A stretch of DNA of 15,310 nt from Gemmatimonadota bacterium (GCA_016719105.1 JADKAQ010000038.1:1-15310), one strand, 5' to 3'; shown: positions 1-8,793, numbered from the stretch's first letter. A program made the numbers and translations. The notes: a model not told the origin generated them from the sequence alone.

Positions 1-587
1 AGCGCAGGAACAGGCGCAACCGGCCGTCATCGGTGGTGGCGATCGACGACTCGGCCGGGGTGGCGCCGCACGTCAACGACGCCATGACGCTCCGTGCGAA
101 CACGAGCCCACCATTTGTCGCCGCCTCCGAAAATGGGCTGCGCCCCACCTGCACGTCAGAAAGCCGAAGCCCCCGCGACCGCCACGCCTGCGGCGGCTCC
201 AACGGCCATGAGGGCGGCCACTAGGACGATCCCCACCGCCGGCCGTGAGGATCGCGCATTGCGGCGGCCGAACTGATCGCCGTACCGCGCGGCGAACTCC
301 GGGACGCTGCGGGTCGCCGATGCGACGACGTCGCCCCGAGGCGAGCTGGCGAGCTTGATGTTGTCGGTCGAAACTCGGCGCCTCGTGTCGCGATACAGCT
401 TCTCGGCTTCCTCGATGGCTTCCTGTAGCGCTCTCGAGCGGGAGAGGTTCAGCGTTCGCAACTGCGACACACCACCCAGAGCCGTCCACGCGCCGGATCG
501 AACGCCAGGCGTTCGCCGACGAGGAAACGTCTCGATCGATTCGTTACGGCCGAGCGGTTTATTGCAGAAGATGCAGGTCGAGAACAT
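1..587 (-). CDS. Zinc-ribbon-like hypothetical membrane protein, frameshifted and possibly partial
   Basis: I recognise no named family. The N-terminus MFSTCIFCNKPLG carries one CxxC pair. In another frame a second pair follows, WVVCRSCERWNL once a G is restored, so a four-Cys zinc ribbon is likely in the first 50 residues. Next come a charged helical stretch (AIEEAEKLYRDTRRRVSTDN), a WRYGDQFGRR-like segment, and one hydrophobic helix (VGIVLVAALMAVGAAAGVAV). At least three frame changes are needed, near 515, 450 and 330-290. The frame holding the hydrophobic helix stops at 156-158. A third minus frame stays open from about 158 to base 1 and ends in natural-looking DDGRLRLFLR, so the gene probably runs off the window; that last part is tentative. 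The start is ATG at 587 and no clear Shine-Dalgarno is seen. The gene is divergent from the SGNH hydrolase. The reconstruction is good for 290-587 and weak for 1-155. Confidence 0.5.
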
Positions 588-620
588 GGGGATGGGGTGG
601 TCGCGTGCTGCAAACTACGT

Positions 621-657
621 GGGGAGGGGGGCGGGGTTCAGGGGAGGAGCCGGGGGG
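621..657 (+). other. G-rich tract able to form a G-quadruplex, in the divergent intergenic region 588-833
   Basis: Five G-runs lie at 621-624, 626-631, 633-636, 641-644 and 652-657, with linkers of 1, 1, 4 and 7 bases. This fits the usual quadruplex pattern. The tract sits in the 246-base gap between the divergent zinc-ribbon-like gene and the SGNH hydrolase. I see no credible gene in the gap. Any promoter for either gene must lie here, but no convincing -35/-10 pair is visible. Confidence 0.5.
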
Positions 658-833
658 CTGGAGGGCAGAATGGGTGCGGATTCGAGCCGGTCTGGTTCGC
701 CCGCCCGGTTTCCGCGCAGGCGCGCTGCCCCTGAGGTCGCCTCGACCCTTGTTGACGGTCTCCGAGCGTGTCAGGTTCGGGCCCGGGGAGCGCGCCGGCT
801 CCGCCGGCCCAGTCGCCTCTCGTCCCGCCAGGC

Positions 834-1600
834 ATGCTGCCCTCTCGTGTTCTCCTCCTGTCCTCGGAGCCCTGCTCGTGCTGTCGCCCGACTCGTCCGC
901 GGCCCAGGCGTCGTCGCAGCCGTCGCCCTCCCCAAGGCGCACCGCCGACGGGAACGCCTGCGGGCCGACTGGGCCAACCGCGCCGCTACCGCGCTGACAA
1001 CGCCGTCCTCTGGCGCTCCGCCGCTGGCGAGCAGCGCGTGGTCTTCATGGGGAACTCGATCACCGAGGGGTGGGCGCGCCTACTTCCCGCACGATGTTCC
1101 CCCGGCAAGCCCTATGTCGGCCGGGCATCGGTGGGCAGACGACGCCGCAGATGCTCGTGCGCTTTCGGCAGGACGTGATCGCACTCAAGCCTGCAGTAGT
1201 GGTGATCCTCGCCGGGACCAACGACATCGCCGGCAACACCGGGGCGTCGACGCTGGAGATGATCGAGGACAACCTGGCGTCGATGGCGGAGCTGGCGCAG
1301 GCGAACGGGATCAAGGTCGTGCTGTCGTCGGTGCTCCCGGTTTTCGACTATCCCTGGCGTCCGGGGCTCGAGCCGGCGCCGAAGATCGTCGCGTTGAACG
1401 CGTGGATGAAGCAGTACGCGGCCGCGCACGGGGCGGTGTACCTCGACTACCACTCGGCGATGGCCGATGCGCGGCAGGGGATGCGCGCCGACCTGGCTGG
1501 CGACGGAGTGCACCCTAACGACAAGGGGTATGGACTGATGGCGCCGCTCGTGGAGCGGGCGATCGCGGAGGCGCTGCGTGGACGTCAGGAGGCTCGCTGA
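834..1600 (+). CDS. Secreted SGNH/GDSL-family esterase, frameshifted
   Basis: This is a serine hydrolase of the SGNH superfamily (lipase, acylhydrolase or carbohydrate esterase); the substrate cannot be read from sequence. It begins MLPSRVLLLS and, after a frame change near 865, continues LGALLVLSPDSSAAQA, which is a typical Sec signal peptide ending in AQA. Next comes RADWANxxRYRADNAVL, usual for this subgroup. Block I is GNSITEG with the nucleophile Ser codon at 1056-1058. Block II Gly lies in GIGGQTTPQML. Block III is GTND (about 1214-1225). Block V is DGVHPND, with catalytic Asp at 1502-1504 and His at 1511-1513. All catalytic residues are therefore present. Frame changes fall near 865, 930, 980, 1080-1105 and 1128; from about 1135 to the TGA at 1600 the frame is clean. 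Total length is about 255 codons, normal for the family. Confidence 0.85.
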
Positions 1601-1689
1601 GACGAACGCCGAGAGCGCCGGGCACGCCGGGCCTGATCGGGTGTAACAGCGCGATGCCCGGACGCTTTTCAGCCTTCGCCCCACCGGAC

Positions 1690-1693
1690 GGAG
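1690..1693 (+). promoter_or_regulatory. Ribosome binding site GGAG
   Basis: GGAG lies seven bases before ATG 1701 but only four before GTG 1698, so it favours ATG 1701 as the start of the esterase-like lipoprotein. Confidence 0.5.
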
Positions 1694-1700
1694 TTTCGTG

Positions 1701-3517
1701 ATGCGCACACTCACGCGTCTGATCGCCGGATCGTTCGTCAGCGCGGTGCTCGCCGCCTGCGGGAGCGACCCCGCCGAACCAGGGACGAAGGACCCGGCAG
1801 CCGTCACGCCAGACTTCCAGCGCGGCGTCGGGTCGCCATGGGCGGGGGCGAGCGTTGGAAACGGCCACGAGTTCGGGCTCGATCTCGCCGTGAGCCGCAA
1901 CGGCCGGTCGGCCTATATACGGTCGACCACTGCGCGTCCCGACACCGGGCAATTCGGTTTTGTCTCGCAGGCGATTTCAGCCGCCGGCTATCGCGGCCGG
2001 CGGGTGCGCCTCTCGGGCTACGTAAGGGCCGACAGCGTCGCGGGGCGAGGCGCCGGACTCTGGATGCGTATCGATGCGCCAACGCGCACCGTCGGCTTCG
2101 ACAACATGATCGGGTATGGCCGAGCGATCCTCGGGAGCAGCACGTGGACCAACCACTCGATCGTGCTGGACGTGCCGAACGACGCGGTGGGGATCACGAT
2201 CGGCGTGCTCCTGTCGGGGAGCGGGGTCGCCCGACTGGACGACGTCTCGTTCGAGGTCGTCGACGCGAGTGTGCCGACCACCGGAGTGCCGGCATCGCCG
2301 TCTGCCCCGTTCGACAGCGTGGCGGTCGTAGAGTACTTCGAGCGATTGGCGCAGGCCCCGGAGGACCTGGACTTCGAGGGGACCGGCATCCCGTTAAACC
2401 TGACCGTCGACTGGCTCAAGTCGGCAGCACGACCGTTCGCCACGGAGATGGCCGGGTCGGGCACGGCAGATCTCGCCGAACTTGGTCGCATCATCGGCGG
2501 GGCGCGCGGGCCCTCGAGCGCTACATCACCACCGGCCAGGGTGATCCGGCGAAGCTCCTGGCCGGACTCTACTTCTGGACGTGGAACACGCAGGAGGTGC
2601 TCGACTTCATCCAGTGGATGCGCACCTACAACGTGCGTGCAGGGACGCCGCGCATCCGCTTCTTCGGCTTCGACATGCAGTTCCCGCACCAGGCGCTGGA
2701 CAGCCTCCCGGCCATGCTGGGTCGCGTGAGCGCGTCGGCGCAGGCACAAGGAGCGGTGGCCGTGCGCTGTTTTGACGGCGTGCGCGACGGCGCGCGGCGG
2801 TTGAACAGCGCGCCGTATGCGGCGCTCCCTGTGGCACAACAGGAGTCGTGCGCGGCGGGCCTCGCCGCGCTCGCCGACACTGCGCGCGCATCGCGCCGGG
2901 TGGAGCGCGCAGCTTGGCGAGGATGCCGCGTGGCTCGAGCAGTACATCACCCTGGGCCAGCAGTGGAGCACATGGCGCGCACCACCGACGCGACGCAGCT
3001 CTTCAACCGTCGCGACCGGGCGATGGCCGACAACGTGCTCTGGATTGCCGGTCGTGACCCGCAGGCGCGACTGTTCGCGTGGGCGCACAACGGACATGTG
3101 AGCCGGCGCCCCAACACCATGGGGCGTCACCTCGCCAACGCCCTTGGCGACCAGTACCGCAACGTCGCCTTCACGTTCGGCAACGGACGCTTCAACGCGG
3201 TGACACAGCTCGCCAGCGGCGCGTTCGGTCAGCTGCAAGTGCAGACGATCAACGGCCCCGACGGGGGATTCACGCTCGAGGGGATGCTCAACGCCACGCT
3301 GGAACCGCATCTCATTCTCGACACGCGCAAGGTCCTGTCGGGCGAGACCGGCACGTCGGTCCTGAATCGGCGTCCGGTCTTCATGCGGTCGATCGGCTCG
3401 GTGTACTCGCCCACCAATCCACTCACGTACTACGAGCGCGTCCTGTTGCCGCAGGACTACGACGGGATCATCTGGTTCGTGAACACCCGCGAGAGCCAGC
3501 TGCTGCCGTTCAACTAG
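1701..3517 (+). CDS. Erythromycin-esterase-like lipoprotein with N-terminal beta-type domain, frameshifted and lacking the catalytic His block
   Basis: The N-terminus is a lipoprotein signal with lipobox LAAC (residues about 16-19), so the protein should be anchored in the envelope. Residues about 35-190 look like an all-beta carbohydrate-binding-like module (GFVSQAISAAGYRGRRVRLS ... VARLDDVSFEVV). The rest matches the erythromycin esterase family (Pfam Erythro_esteras): YFWTWNTQEVLDFIQWMRTY, IRFFGFDMQ, NRRDRAMADNVLWI, FAWAHNGHVSR and a C-terminal DYDGIIWFVNTRES. The family's first block, the GE-x-T/S-H motif with following ExxxxE region, should sit between GRIIGGAR (ends 2507) and ALERYITTG (starts 2510). 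It is absent, about 45 codons, and the frame changes at the junction. More frame changes occur near 2885-2910 and 2975. True macrolide resistance is doubtful, since most environmental members have unknown substrates. The stop is TAG 3515-3517. Confidence 0.8.
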
Positions 3518-3535
3518 GGCGGGAGGGGCGGGGGG
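3517..3535 (+). other. Tight G-quadruplex motif overlapping the stop codon of the esterase-like gene
   Basis: G-runs at 3517-3519, 3521-3523, 3525-3528 and 3530-3535 are separated by single bases. This is the most stable class of predicted quadruplex. The first G is the last base of the TAG stop, so the mRNA could fold here at the end of translation. The remaining gap to the DUF1801 gene at 3585 shows nothing else. Confidence 0.55.
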
Positions 3536-3584
3536 CGATCGTCACCCTTGCGCGCCACGCCGTCCGCGTCCCCGATGATCACGC

Positions 3585-4071
3585 ATGGCTGAACCCAAGA
3601 CCACGCGCACCACCGCCAGCGTCGCCGCCTTTCTCGCCGCCATCGAAGATCCGAAGCGGCGCGCCGATGCACTCGCCGTCAAGCGCCTCATGGAGCACGC
3701 ATCCGGCGAAAAGGCCGCGATGGGGGGACCGCGATCGTCGGCTTCGGGAGCTACCACTACGTGTATGCCAGCGGGCAGGAAGGCGACTGGCCGTCGTGGC
3801 CTTCTCCCCGCGCAAGCAGAACCTCGTCCTCTACATCATGCCGGGGTTCGATCGTTACAGCGAACTCATGGCGCGACTGGGGAAGTGCAAGACGGGGAAG
3901 TCGTGCCTCTACCTCAACTCGCTGCGCGACGTGGATGTGAGCGTGCTCGAGGAGCTGGTGCGTGCGTCGGTTCGTCACATGGCGACGAGCAAGGGGGCCG
4001 CCGCGGCGACGCGGGAGACCTCCGGCAAGACGACCAAAGCGGCGGCGAAGCGGTCGACCAAGACGAAGTAA
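3585..4071 (+). CDS. DUF1801 (YdhG-like) domain protein, frameshifted
   Basis: This is a small cytoplasmic protein of the DUF1801 / YdhG-like fold, whose biochemical role is not established. Signature parts are the N-terminal helix VAAFLAAIEDPKRRADA, then GFGSYHYVYASGQEGDWP (third frame), and VAFSPRKQNLVLYIMPGF, followed by LGKCKTGKSCLYLNSLRDVD. The last two elements are typical of the family. Frame changes fall near 3725 and 3775. The last 25 residues are a Lys/Thr/Ala-rich tail (GKTTKAAAKRSTKTK), common as a disordered extension and possibly nucleic-acid binding. It starts at ATG 3585 without a strong Shine-Dalgarno and stops with TAA at 4069-4071. Length is about 162 codons, usual for the family plus tail. 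It is followed by 138 non-coding bases before UPF0182. Confidence 0.8.
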
Positions 4072-4191
4072 GCGACCGCGCGCGATTCGCCGATCCGGCG
4101 CGCCCTTGTCCTTGCCGCGCCCGGTGGTGATGCTGAAGGCAGTTGCTGCGCCCAGCCCATTGCTCCTCCCACCCAGGCGCGCCGTCCTCCC

Positions 4192-4207
4192 GACACCCTG
4201 AGGTGTC
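4192..4207 (+). promoter_or_regulatory. Perfect hairpin holding the ribosome binding site of the UPF0182 gene
   Basis: GACACC (4192-4197) and GGTGTC (4202-4207) pair perfectly around a CTGA loop. The likely Shine-Dalgarno GAGG (4200-4203) spans loop and stem, six bases before GTG 4210. It supports that GTG start and could limit access of the ribosome. The six-pair stem is short, so a regulatory role is speculative. Confidence 0.45.
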
Positions 4208-4209
4208 AC

Positions 4210-6940
4210 GTGCGTCGAGGCAGAGCTCCCCTGGTGATCGCCGTCGCGATCGCCTTCCTCCTGTTCATCGTCGTTCCCGCCGCGAGCGGCTTCTTTGCCG
4301 ATCTCTGGTGGTTCCGCGAGATCGGCTACGACGTCGTCTTCGTCCGCACCGTCACCACTCGGCTGCTGCTCTTCCTCGTGGCGGGCGCCGTCGGGAGCGC
4401 GACGTTGTACCTCAACCTGTCGATCGCGCAGCGGGGCGTGGTCCCCGAGCCGGTCATGGTTCGGATGGGCGAGACGGTGGCACCCGTCGATGTGGCGGGG
4501 GCGACGCGTCGGCTGCGCCTGCCGATCTCCATCCTCTTCGGCATCGTCTTCGGGCTGGGCGTAAGCGCCACGTGGCAGGTGCTGCTCCAGTGGCTGCACC
4601 GCACGCCGTTCGACGTCGCCGACCCCGTCTTTTCACGCGACATCGGCTACTACGTCTTCTCCCTCCCGGCGCTCTCGGTCGCGTTAGGGATGATCAGCAC
4701 GCTCGCCTTCGTCTCCCTCCTGGCCACGGTTCCGACCTACTTCTTTCGGGGCGACGTGGTCGTCTCGCCGCGACGCCTGCGCATCGAACCGTCGGCCGGC
4801 GCACCTGGCGATTCTCCTGGCGGTCCCCTTCGTGGTGACGGCGCTTCGCCTCTGGTTCGTGGACAGCGCCGAGCTGCTGTACTCCACGACTGGTCCGCTG
4901 GTGGGGGCGAGCTACACCGACCTGCACGCGACGCTCCCCGCCATCCGCGTGTCGGCGATCGCCGCCCTTGCCGCCGCGGTGGTCGTGCTCGTGGGCGGCG
5001 CGCGGCGGATGCTGGGGTGGTACGGCGTGCTCGCCGTCGGCGGCTACGTGTCGGTGGCCATCCTGGGACGCGGGATCGTGCCGGCGATCATGCAGAAGTT
5101 CGTCGTCGCCCCCACGGAGCTCACGCGCGAGACCCCCTACCTGGAGCGCCACATCGCCGCCACGCGACGCGCGTGGGGGATCGACAGCGTACAGTCGCGC
5201 GACCTCGAGGGGGTCCCGACGCTCACGCTCGCCTCGCTGCGCGCCAACGCGGCCACCATCGAGAACGTGCGCCTGTGGGATCGGGCGCCGCTGCTGCGAA
5301 CCTTTGGCCAGCTCCAGGAGATCCGTACGTACTACGACTTCGTGTCGGTCGACGACGATCGGTACTGGATCGATGGCAAGTACCGCCAGGTCCTCCTCTC
5401 GCCGCGCGAACTCAACGCACAGTCGCTGCCCACGCGCACGTTCATCAACGAGCACCTGACCTTCACCCATGGCATGGGGCTCACGATGAGCCCCGTCAAC
5501 CAGGTCACCACGCAGGGGCTCCCCGTCCTGCTCATCCAGGACCTTCCGCCGGCGACGACCGGGTCGCTCAAGGTCTCGCGCCCGCAGATCTACTACGGCG
5601 AGCTGGCCCAGGATTTCGTCTTCGTGGGGACGCGGCAGAAGGAGTTCGACTACCCCGCAGGGGAGGCCAACATCTACACCGCGTATGCCGGCAAGGGCGG
5701 CGTCCCGGTGGGCGGCCTCTTCCGGCGCATGCTCCTGGCGCTCCACTTCGGCAACTCGAAGGTCCTGCTCTCGGGCGACATCACCAGCGAGAGCCGCGTG
5801 CTGTACCACCGCAACATCGTCACGCGCATCCGCAAGGCGCTCCCCTTCCTCAAGCTCGACCGCGAAACCTATATCGTGGTCGCCGACGATGGAACGCTCA
5901 AGTGGATCCAGGACGCCTACACCACCTCATCCCGCTATCCCTACTCGTTTCGGTCGCCGGACGGCGTGACCTACATGCGCAACAGCGTGAAGGTCGTGAT
6001 CGACGCGTACGACGGGACGGTCACCGCCTATGTCAGCGCCCCAACGATCCGTTGGTGCGCACCTGGGCAAGGTCTTCCGGGGATCTTCGTCCCCATCGAC
6101 AGCATGGCGAAGGACCTGCGCGCGCACGTGCGCTATCCCGACGACATGTTTCGCGCCCAGACCGCGCTGTATTCGACCTACCACATGGACAAGCCCGAGG
6201 AGTTCTACCATCGGGAAGACCAGTGGCAGTCCCGGTGGTGACGCGCCCCGACGGGCGGTCCCCTTCATGCGGCCGACATCATCATGCGCCTGCCTGACGA
6301 GCCCAGGCGGAGTTCATCTACACTGGCCGTTCACGCCGCGCGGGAAGGACAACCTCGCGGCATGGATGGTGGCGCGCAACGACGGTGCGGAGTACGGAAA
6401 GCTGCGCGTCTACCGGTTCCCCCGGCAGTCGCTGGTGTTCGGCCCACGACAGATCGAGAACCGCATCAACCAGGACACCGAGATCGCACGGCAGGTCTCG
6501 CTGTGGGACCAGCGCGGGTCGGAGGTCATTCGCGGCGACCTGCTCGTTATCCCGATCGATCACGCGCTCCTGTACGTGCAGCCGCTCTACCTCCAGGCCG
6601 AGGGGGCCGCATCCCCGAACTCAAGCGCGTGCTGGTCGCCTACGAGAACCAGGTGGTGATGCGCGAGACGCTGGAGCTGGCGCTCCAGGCGCTCTTTGCC
6701 GGCGGGGGCGATGCGCCCATCACGCAGGCGGTGCCGGTGACCGGTGCCGTGGCGCAGCGCCCCGCCGCAGGGGCCGACACGGTGGCCGGCACCGCGAGCG
6801 CCGAACTGCAGAGTCTCGTGGTGGAGGCTCGGCGACGCTACCAGGCGGCGATTGAGGCGCAACGCGAAGGCGACTGGAGCCGCTATGGCGAGGAGATTCG
6901 GCGACTGGGCGAGTTGCTGGAGCGCATGGGGCGCAAGTGA
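4210..6940 (+). CDS. UPF0182 family integral membrane protein, frameshifted
   Basis: This is a large membrane protein of the UPF0182 family (Pfam PF03699), whose function is unknown. The N-terminal third has about seven membrane helices: residues 8-25, about 52-70, about 98-120 and about 150-175, then LAILLAVPFVVTALRLWFV, IAALAAAVVVLVGG and WYGVLAVGGYVSVAILG. The large outer part is very well preserved: RETPYLERHIAATRRAWGID, FGQLQEIRTYYDFVSVDDDR, FINEHLTFTHGMG, MAKDLRAHVRYPDDMFR, FTPRGKDNLAAWMVARNDG, QIENRINQDTEIARQ, and GRIPELKRVLVAYEN near the end. Frame changes occur near 4800, three times within 6035-6090 (net zero), near 6228, 6270-6300 and 6608. Total length is about 910 codons, normal for the family, so no block is missing. 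The start is GTG 4210. The C-terminal helix EARRRYQAAIEAQREGDW is typical. Confidence 0.92.
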
Positions 6941-7049
6941 ACGCGGGCGTGGCGGGTCGTCAGCGCCGACCGACGAACCATCGCGACGGCGCGCCGCGCC
7001 ACCGTTGCGTGCTCGCCGGATCCCCGCTACCGTCATCTTGGCATCCAAT

Positions 7050-7053
7050 AGGA
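7050..7053 (+). promoter_or_regulatory. Ribosome binding site AGGA of the PadR gene
   Basis: AGGA lies six bases before ATG 7060 and supports that start over alternative upstream codons. Confidence 0.5.
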
Positions 7054-7059
7054 CGGCGC

Positions 7060-7399
7060 ATGCCGGGGAAGCTCGACATCAAGCAGGGGACCCTCGCCCT
7101 CATGATCCTCAGGACGCTCGACGTCCTGGGACCGCTGCATGGATACGGCATCGCGCGCCGCATCGAAGAGACGAGCAGGAACCGCCTCGCCCTCAACTAC
7201 GGCACGCTCTATCCCGCCTTGCTCAAGATGGAGCAGGAAGGGGCTATCGCCGCTGAGTGGCGTCCGTCGGAGAACAACCGGCGTGCGAAGTACTACACGC
7301 TCACCCCCGGGGTGAAAGCTGCTCGCGCGCGAGACACGCGAATGGATTGAGACCGCCGACCTCATCGCCGCCTTCCTCAACCTCCGGCCGGAGTCCTGA
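7060..7399 (+). CDS. PadR family transcriptional regulator, one frameshift near the C-terminus
   Basis: This is a winged-helix DNA-binding repressor of the PadR type. MPGKLDIKQGTLALMILRTL is followed by HGYGIARRIEETS, then NYGTLYPALLKMEQEG, the recognition-helix region that is the hallmark of the family. A wing follows (RRAKYYTLTP). One frame change near 7310 leads into LLARETREWIETADLIAAFL and the stop TGA at 7397-7399. Its 112 or so codons match the short PadR class that often sits before permease genes of macrolide-exporter type; none is present here. Possible targets are the repeat protein and membrane protein just downstream, but no operator palindrome of the usual ATGT/ACAT type is visible. 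Confidence 0.9.
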
Positions 7400-7406
7400 G
7401 GCGGTT

Positions 7407-7431
7407 CGTCCGTCTCGAGCTCGCGCGGACG
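7407..7431 (+). terminator. Possible weak terminator hairpin after the PadR gene
   Basis: CGTCCG (7407-7412) can pair with CGGACG (7426-7431) across a 13-base loop, eight bases after the PadR stop. There is no T-run, so this is only a candidate. Confidence 0.25.
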
Positions 7432-7517
7432 CGTGATCCAGAATGCCTGTGCAGCGCGGCGGCTTTTCTCCCTGGTGGCGCGGCGAAACACGGATGTCGA
7501 GTGTCGCGTAGCAGAGG

Positions 7518-7523
7518 TAGAAT
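7518..7523 (+). promoter_or_regulatory. Candidate -10 box TAGAAT upstream of the repeat protein
   Basis: TAGAAT matches the sigma-70 -10 consensus at five of six bases and stands out in a GC-rich region. It lies 16 bases before ATG 7539 and 45 before GTG 7568. No good -35 box is seen 17 bases upstream (TGTCGA). Confidence 0.25.
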
Positions 7524-7538
7524 GCGCCATTCACGGGC

Positions 7539-8166
7539 ATGCGACGACTCGGCGTGAGATCCTCGATGTGATACCCTGTCTGCTGGCGACCGTTGCGGCA
7601 CTGTCATTCACCACACTGGCGCGTGGGCAGTCGCCCGCCCCCACGCGCATTCGCCTGAGCCGCGACACCGTCGTCGCCGGGATTCGTTGCGGTCCCACCG
7701 GTCGCGCCTACGCTGCACTGCACGCCAACGGGCACGCTGGAGGAATGCCCGCTCGCGGCCGACTCGCTCGTCGAGGAACCTGCTGGCCAAGGAGCTGGAT
7801 TCGCCTTCACCCCTGGAGGGCATCCTCGACGGCGCATGGTTGCTGCGCGACGCCCAGCTGCAAGGCATTCCCTGCAAGGGGACCGGCTACAAAGGGGTGG
7901 GCGGTGCGATTTCATCCGGACGGTCGGCTCGCGCTCTGCTATCTCTCGCGCGAGGCGACCATCGACACCATTCCCTGCAAGTCCGGGGCGTTCATCAGCG
8001 AACTGTCCGGATCGACGCAGGTCATGCTGCACCATAACGGCAAGCTGCAGTCGTGCCGGGTGGCGCGCGACGTGACGTACCGAGGGGTGGCACTCAGGGA
8101 GAGGAAGCGTGTGCGTCTCTCCCCGATGGCGCGCTCGTCGCCGCCCCGGCATCGCCGGGCGCATGA
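7539..8166 (+). CDS. Secreted protein made of Cys-containing beta-hairpin-like repeats, frameshifted
   Basis: I recognise no named family. The signal peptide is MIPCLLATVAALSFTTLARG if translation starts at GTG 7568. If ATG 7539 is used and one base is restored, MRRLGVRSS is added in front, which gives a better positively charged N-region. The mature part repeats one motif: about 3-4 residues, I-x-C, a short variable stretch, then LHxNGxLxxCxLaxD. Copies are VAGIRCG...LHANGTLEECPLAAD, LQGIPCK...FHPDGRLALCYLSRE, IDTIPCK...LHHNGKLQSCRVARD and a Cys-free last unit YRGVAL...LSPDGALVAAP. The repeat resembles MORN or YwqK-type beta hairpins, with paired cysteines perhaps forming disulfides outside the cytoplasm. 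Frame changes occur near 7733, 7780 and 7905, and one between about 8085 and 8130. The end, DGALVAAPASPGA, stops with TGA 8164-8166, overlapping the next start as ATGA. Confidence 0.6.
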
Positions 8167-8781
8167 CCGGCACCCAGCCGTCGCCCGACCGTGTGCCGAT
8201 CGCCATGCGCGGCTGGCTGCGGGCGACGTCGTTAGGTTGGCTGCTCGGCGTCCCCTGCATCCTCGTGTTGGCGCTCGTTGGCGAGGCGATCGAGATCGGG
8301 GGGGCACAGGTGCTCGTCGGCCTGGGGATGGGGATCGCGGTGGGGCTGCTGCAGGGGCGGGCAATGCGCCCCGTGCTCGGAGGTGCGTGGCCGTGGGTGG
8401 TGGCCTCGGGGGTGGGACTCGCGCTTCCTTTTCTCATTGCCGATATCGCTGCCCTTCGGGAGTGGGAGCTGCGCTACTCGCTGCAGTGGTGCGTCACGAT
8501 CGGCGGGGTGATCGTGGGGGCGTGGCAGGCGCTGCTCCTTCGCGCGCGAGTGCACGGCACCGCGTGGTGGCTCGCGGCGAGCGCCCTCGGCTGGACGCTC
8601 GCCGGTACGGCGCGCGCGGCCGATGCGCTCACGGGCACAACGTCGGCGCGGGATTGCCGGTGCGCTGCTCTTCCTGGCGATCGTGGCGGCAGGAGGCGTC
8701 GTGCTGGGGCTCGTCACCGGGGCCGCGCTCCCTCGCCTGGTACCGCGGGGATCAGGAGGGCGGGTCGCTGCGGAAGGTTAG
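8163..8781 (+). CDS. Multi-pass membrane protein of unknown function, one frameshift
   Basis: I do not recognise the family. It starts at ATG 8163, inside the stop of the previous gene (ATGA), so translation is probably coupled. After a short charged N-terminus come about six hydrophobic segments: SLGWLLGVPCILVLALVGEA, VLVGLGMGIAVGLLQG, WPWVVASGVGLALPFLIADI, WCVTIGGVIVGAWQALLL, WWLAASALGWTLAG and, after a frame change near 8640, IAGALLFLAIVAAGGVVLGL. The end is RLVPRGSGGRVAAEG, with stop TAG 8779-8781. This choice of frame gives a last helix and a short tail; the alternative frame to 8797 is Arg/Ser-rich and less likely. The protein has about 205 codons and no visible catalytic motif. The pairing suggests that it works with the secreted repeat protein. 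Confidence 0.65.
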
Positions 8782-8793
8782 GGAGGTGCCGAG

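Noticed and set aside
752..757. TTGACG as a -35 box for the SGNH gene
   Set aside because: At 16-18 bases downstream there is no acceptable -10 box (GTTCGG or similar).
2018..3310. 430-codon minus-strand open frame opposite the esterase-like gene
   Set aside because: The plus strand carries clear erythromycin-esterase motifs over the same bases. The minus product is Arg/Ala-rich with no recognisable pattern.
3079..4071. 330-codon plus-strand open frame joining the esterase end to DUF1801
   Set aside because: Its first two thirds are an out-of-frame reading of the esterase gene, and only its last part is the true DUF1801 frame. It is not a fusion.
4694..5809. Long open frame on the minus strand (371 codons) opposite UPF0182
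   Set aside because: It is the antisense shadow of a strongly conserved plus-strand gene. The translation is His/Arg/Glu-rich low-complexity sequence typical of shadows at 70 % GC.
6035..6090. Programmed ribosomal frameshifting as the cause of the frame changes
   Set aside because: There are too many shifts, in both directions and in unrelated genes, without slippery-site plus pseudoknot patterns. Sequence error is simpler.
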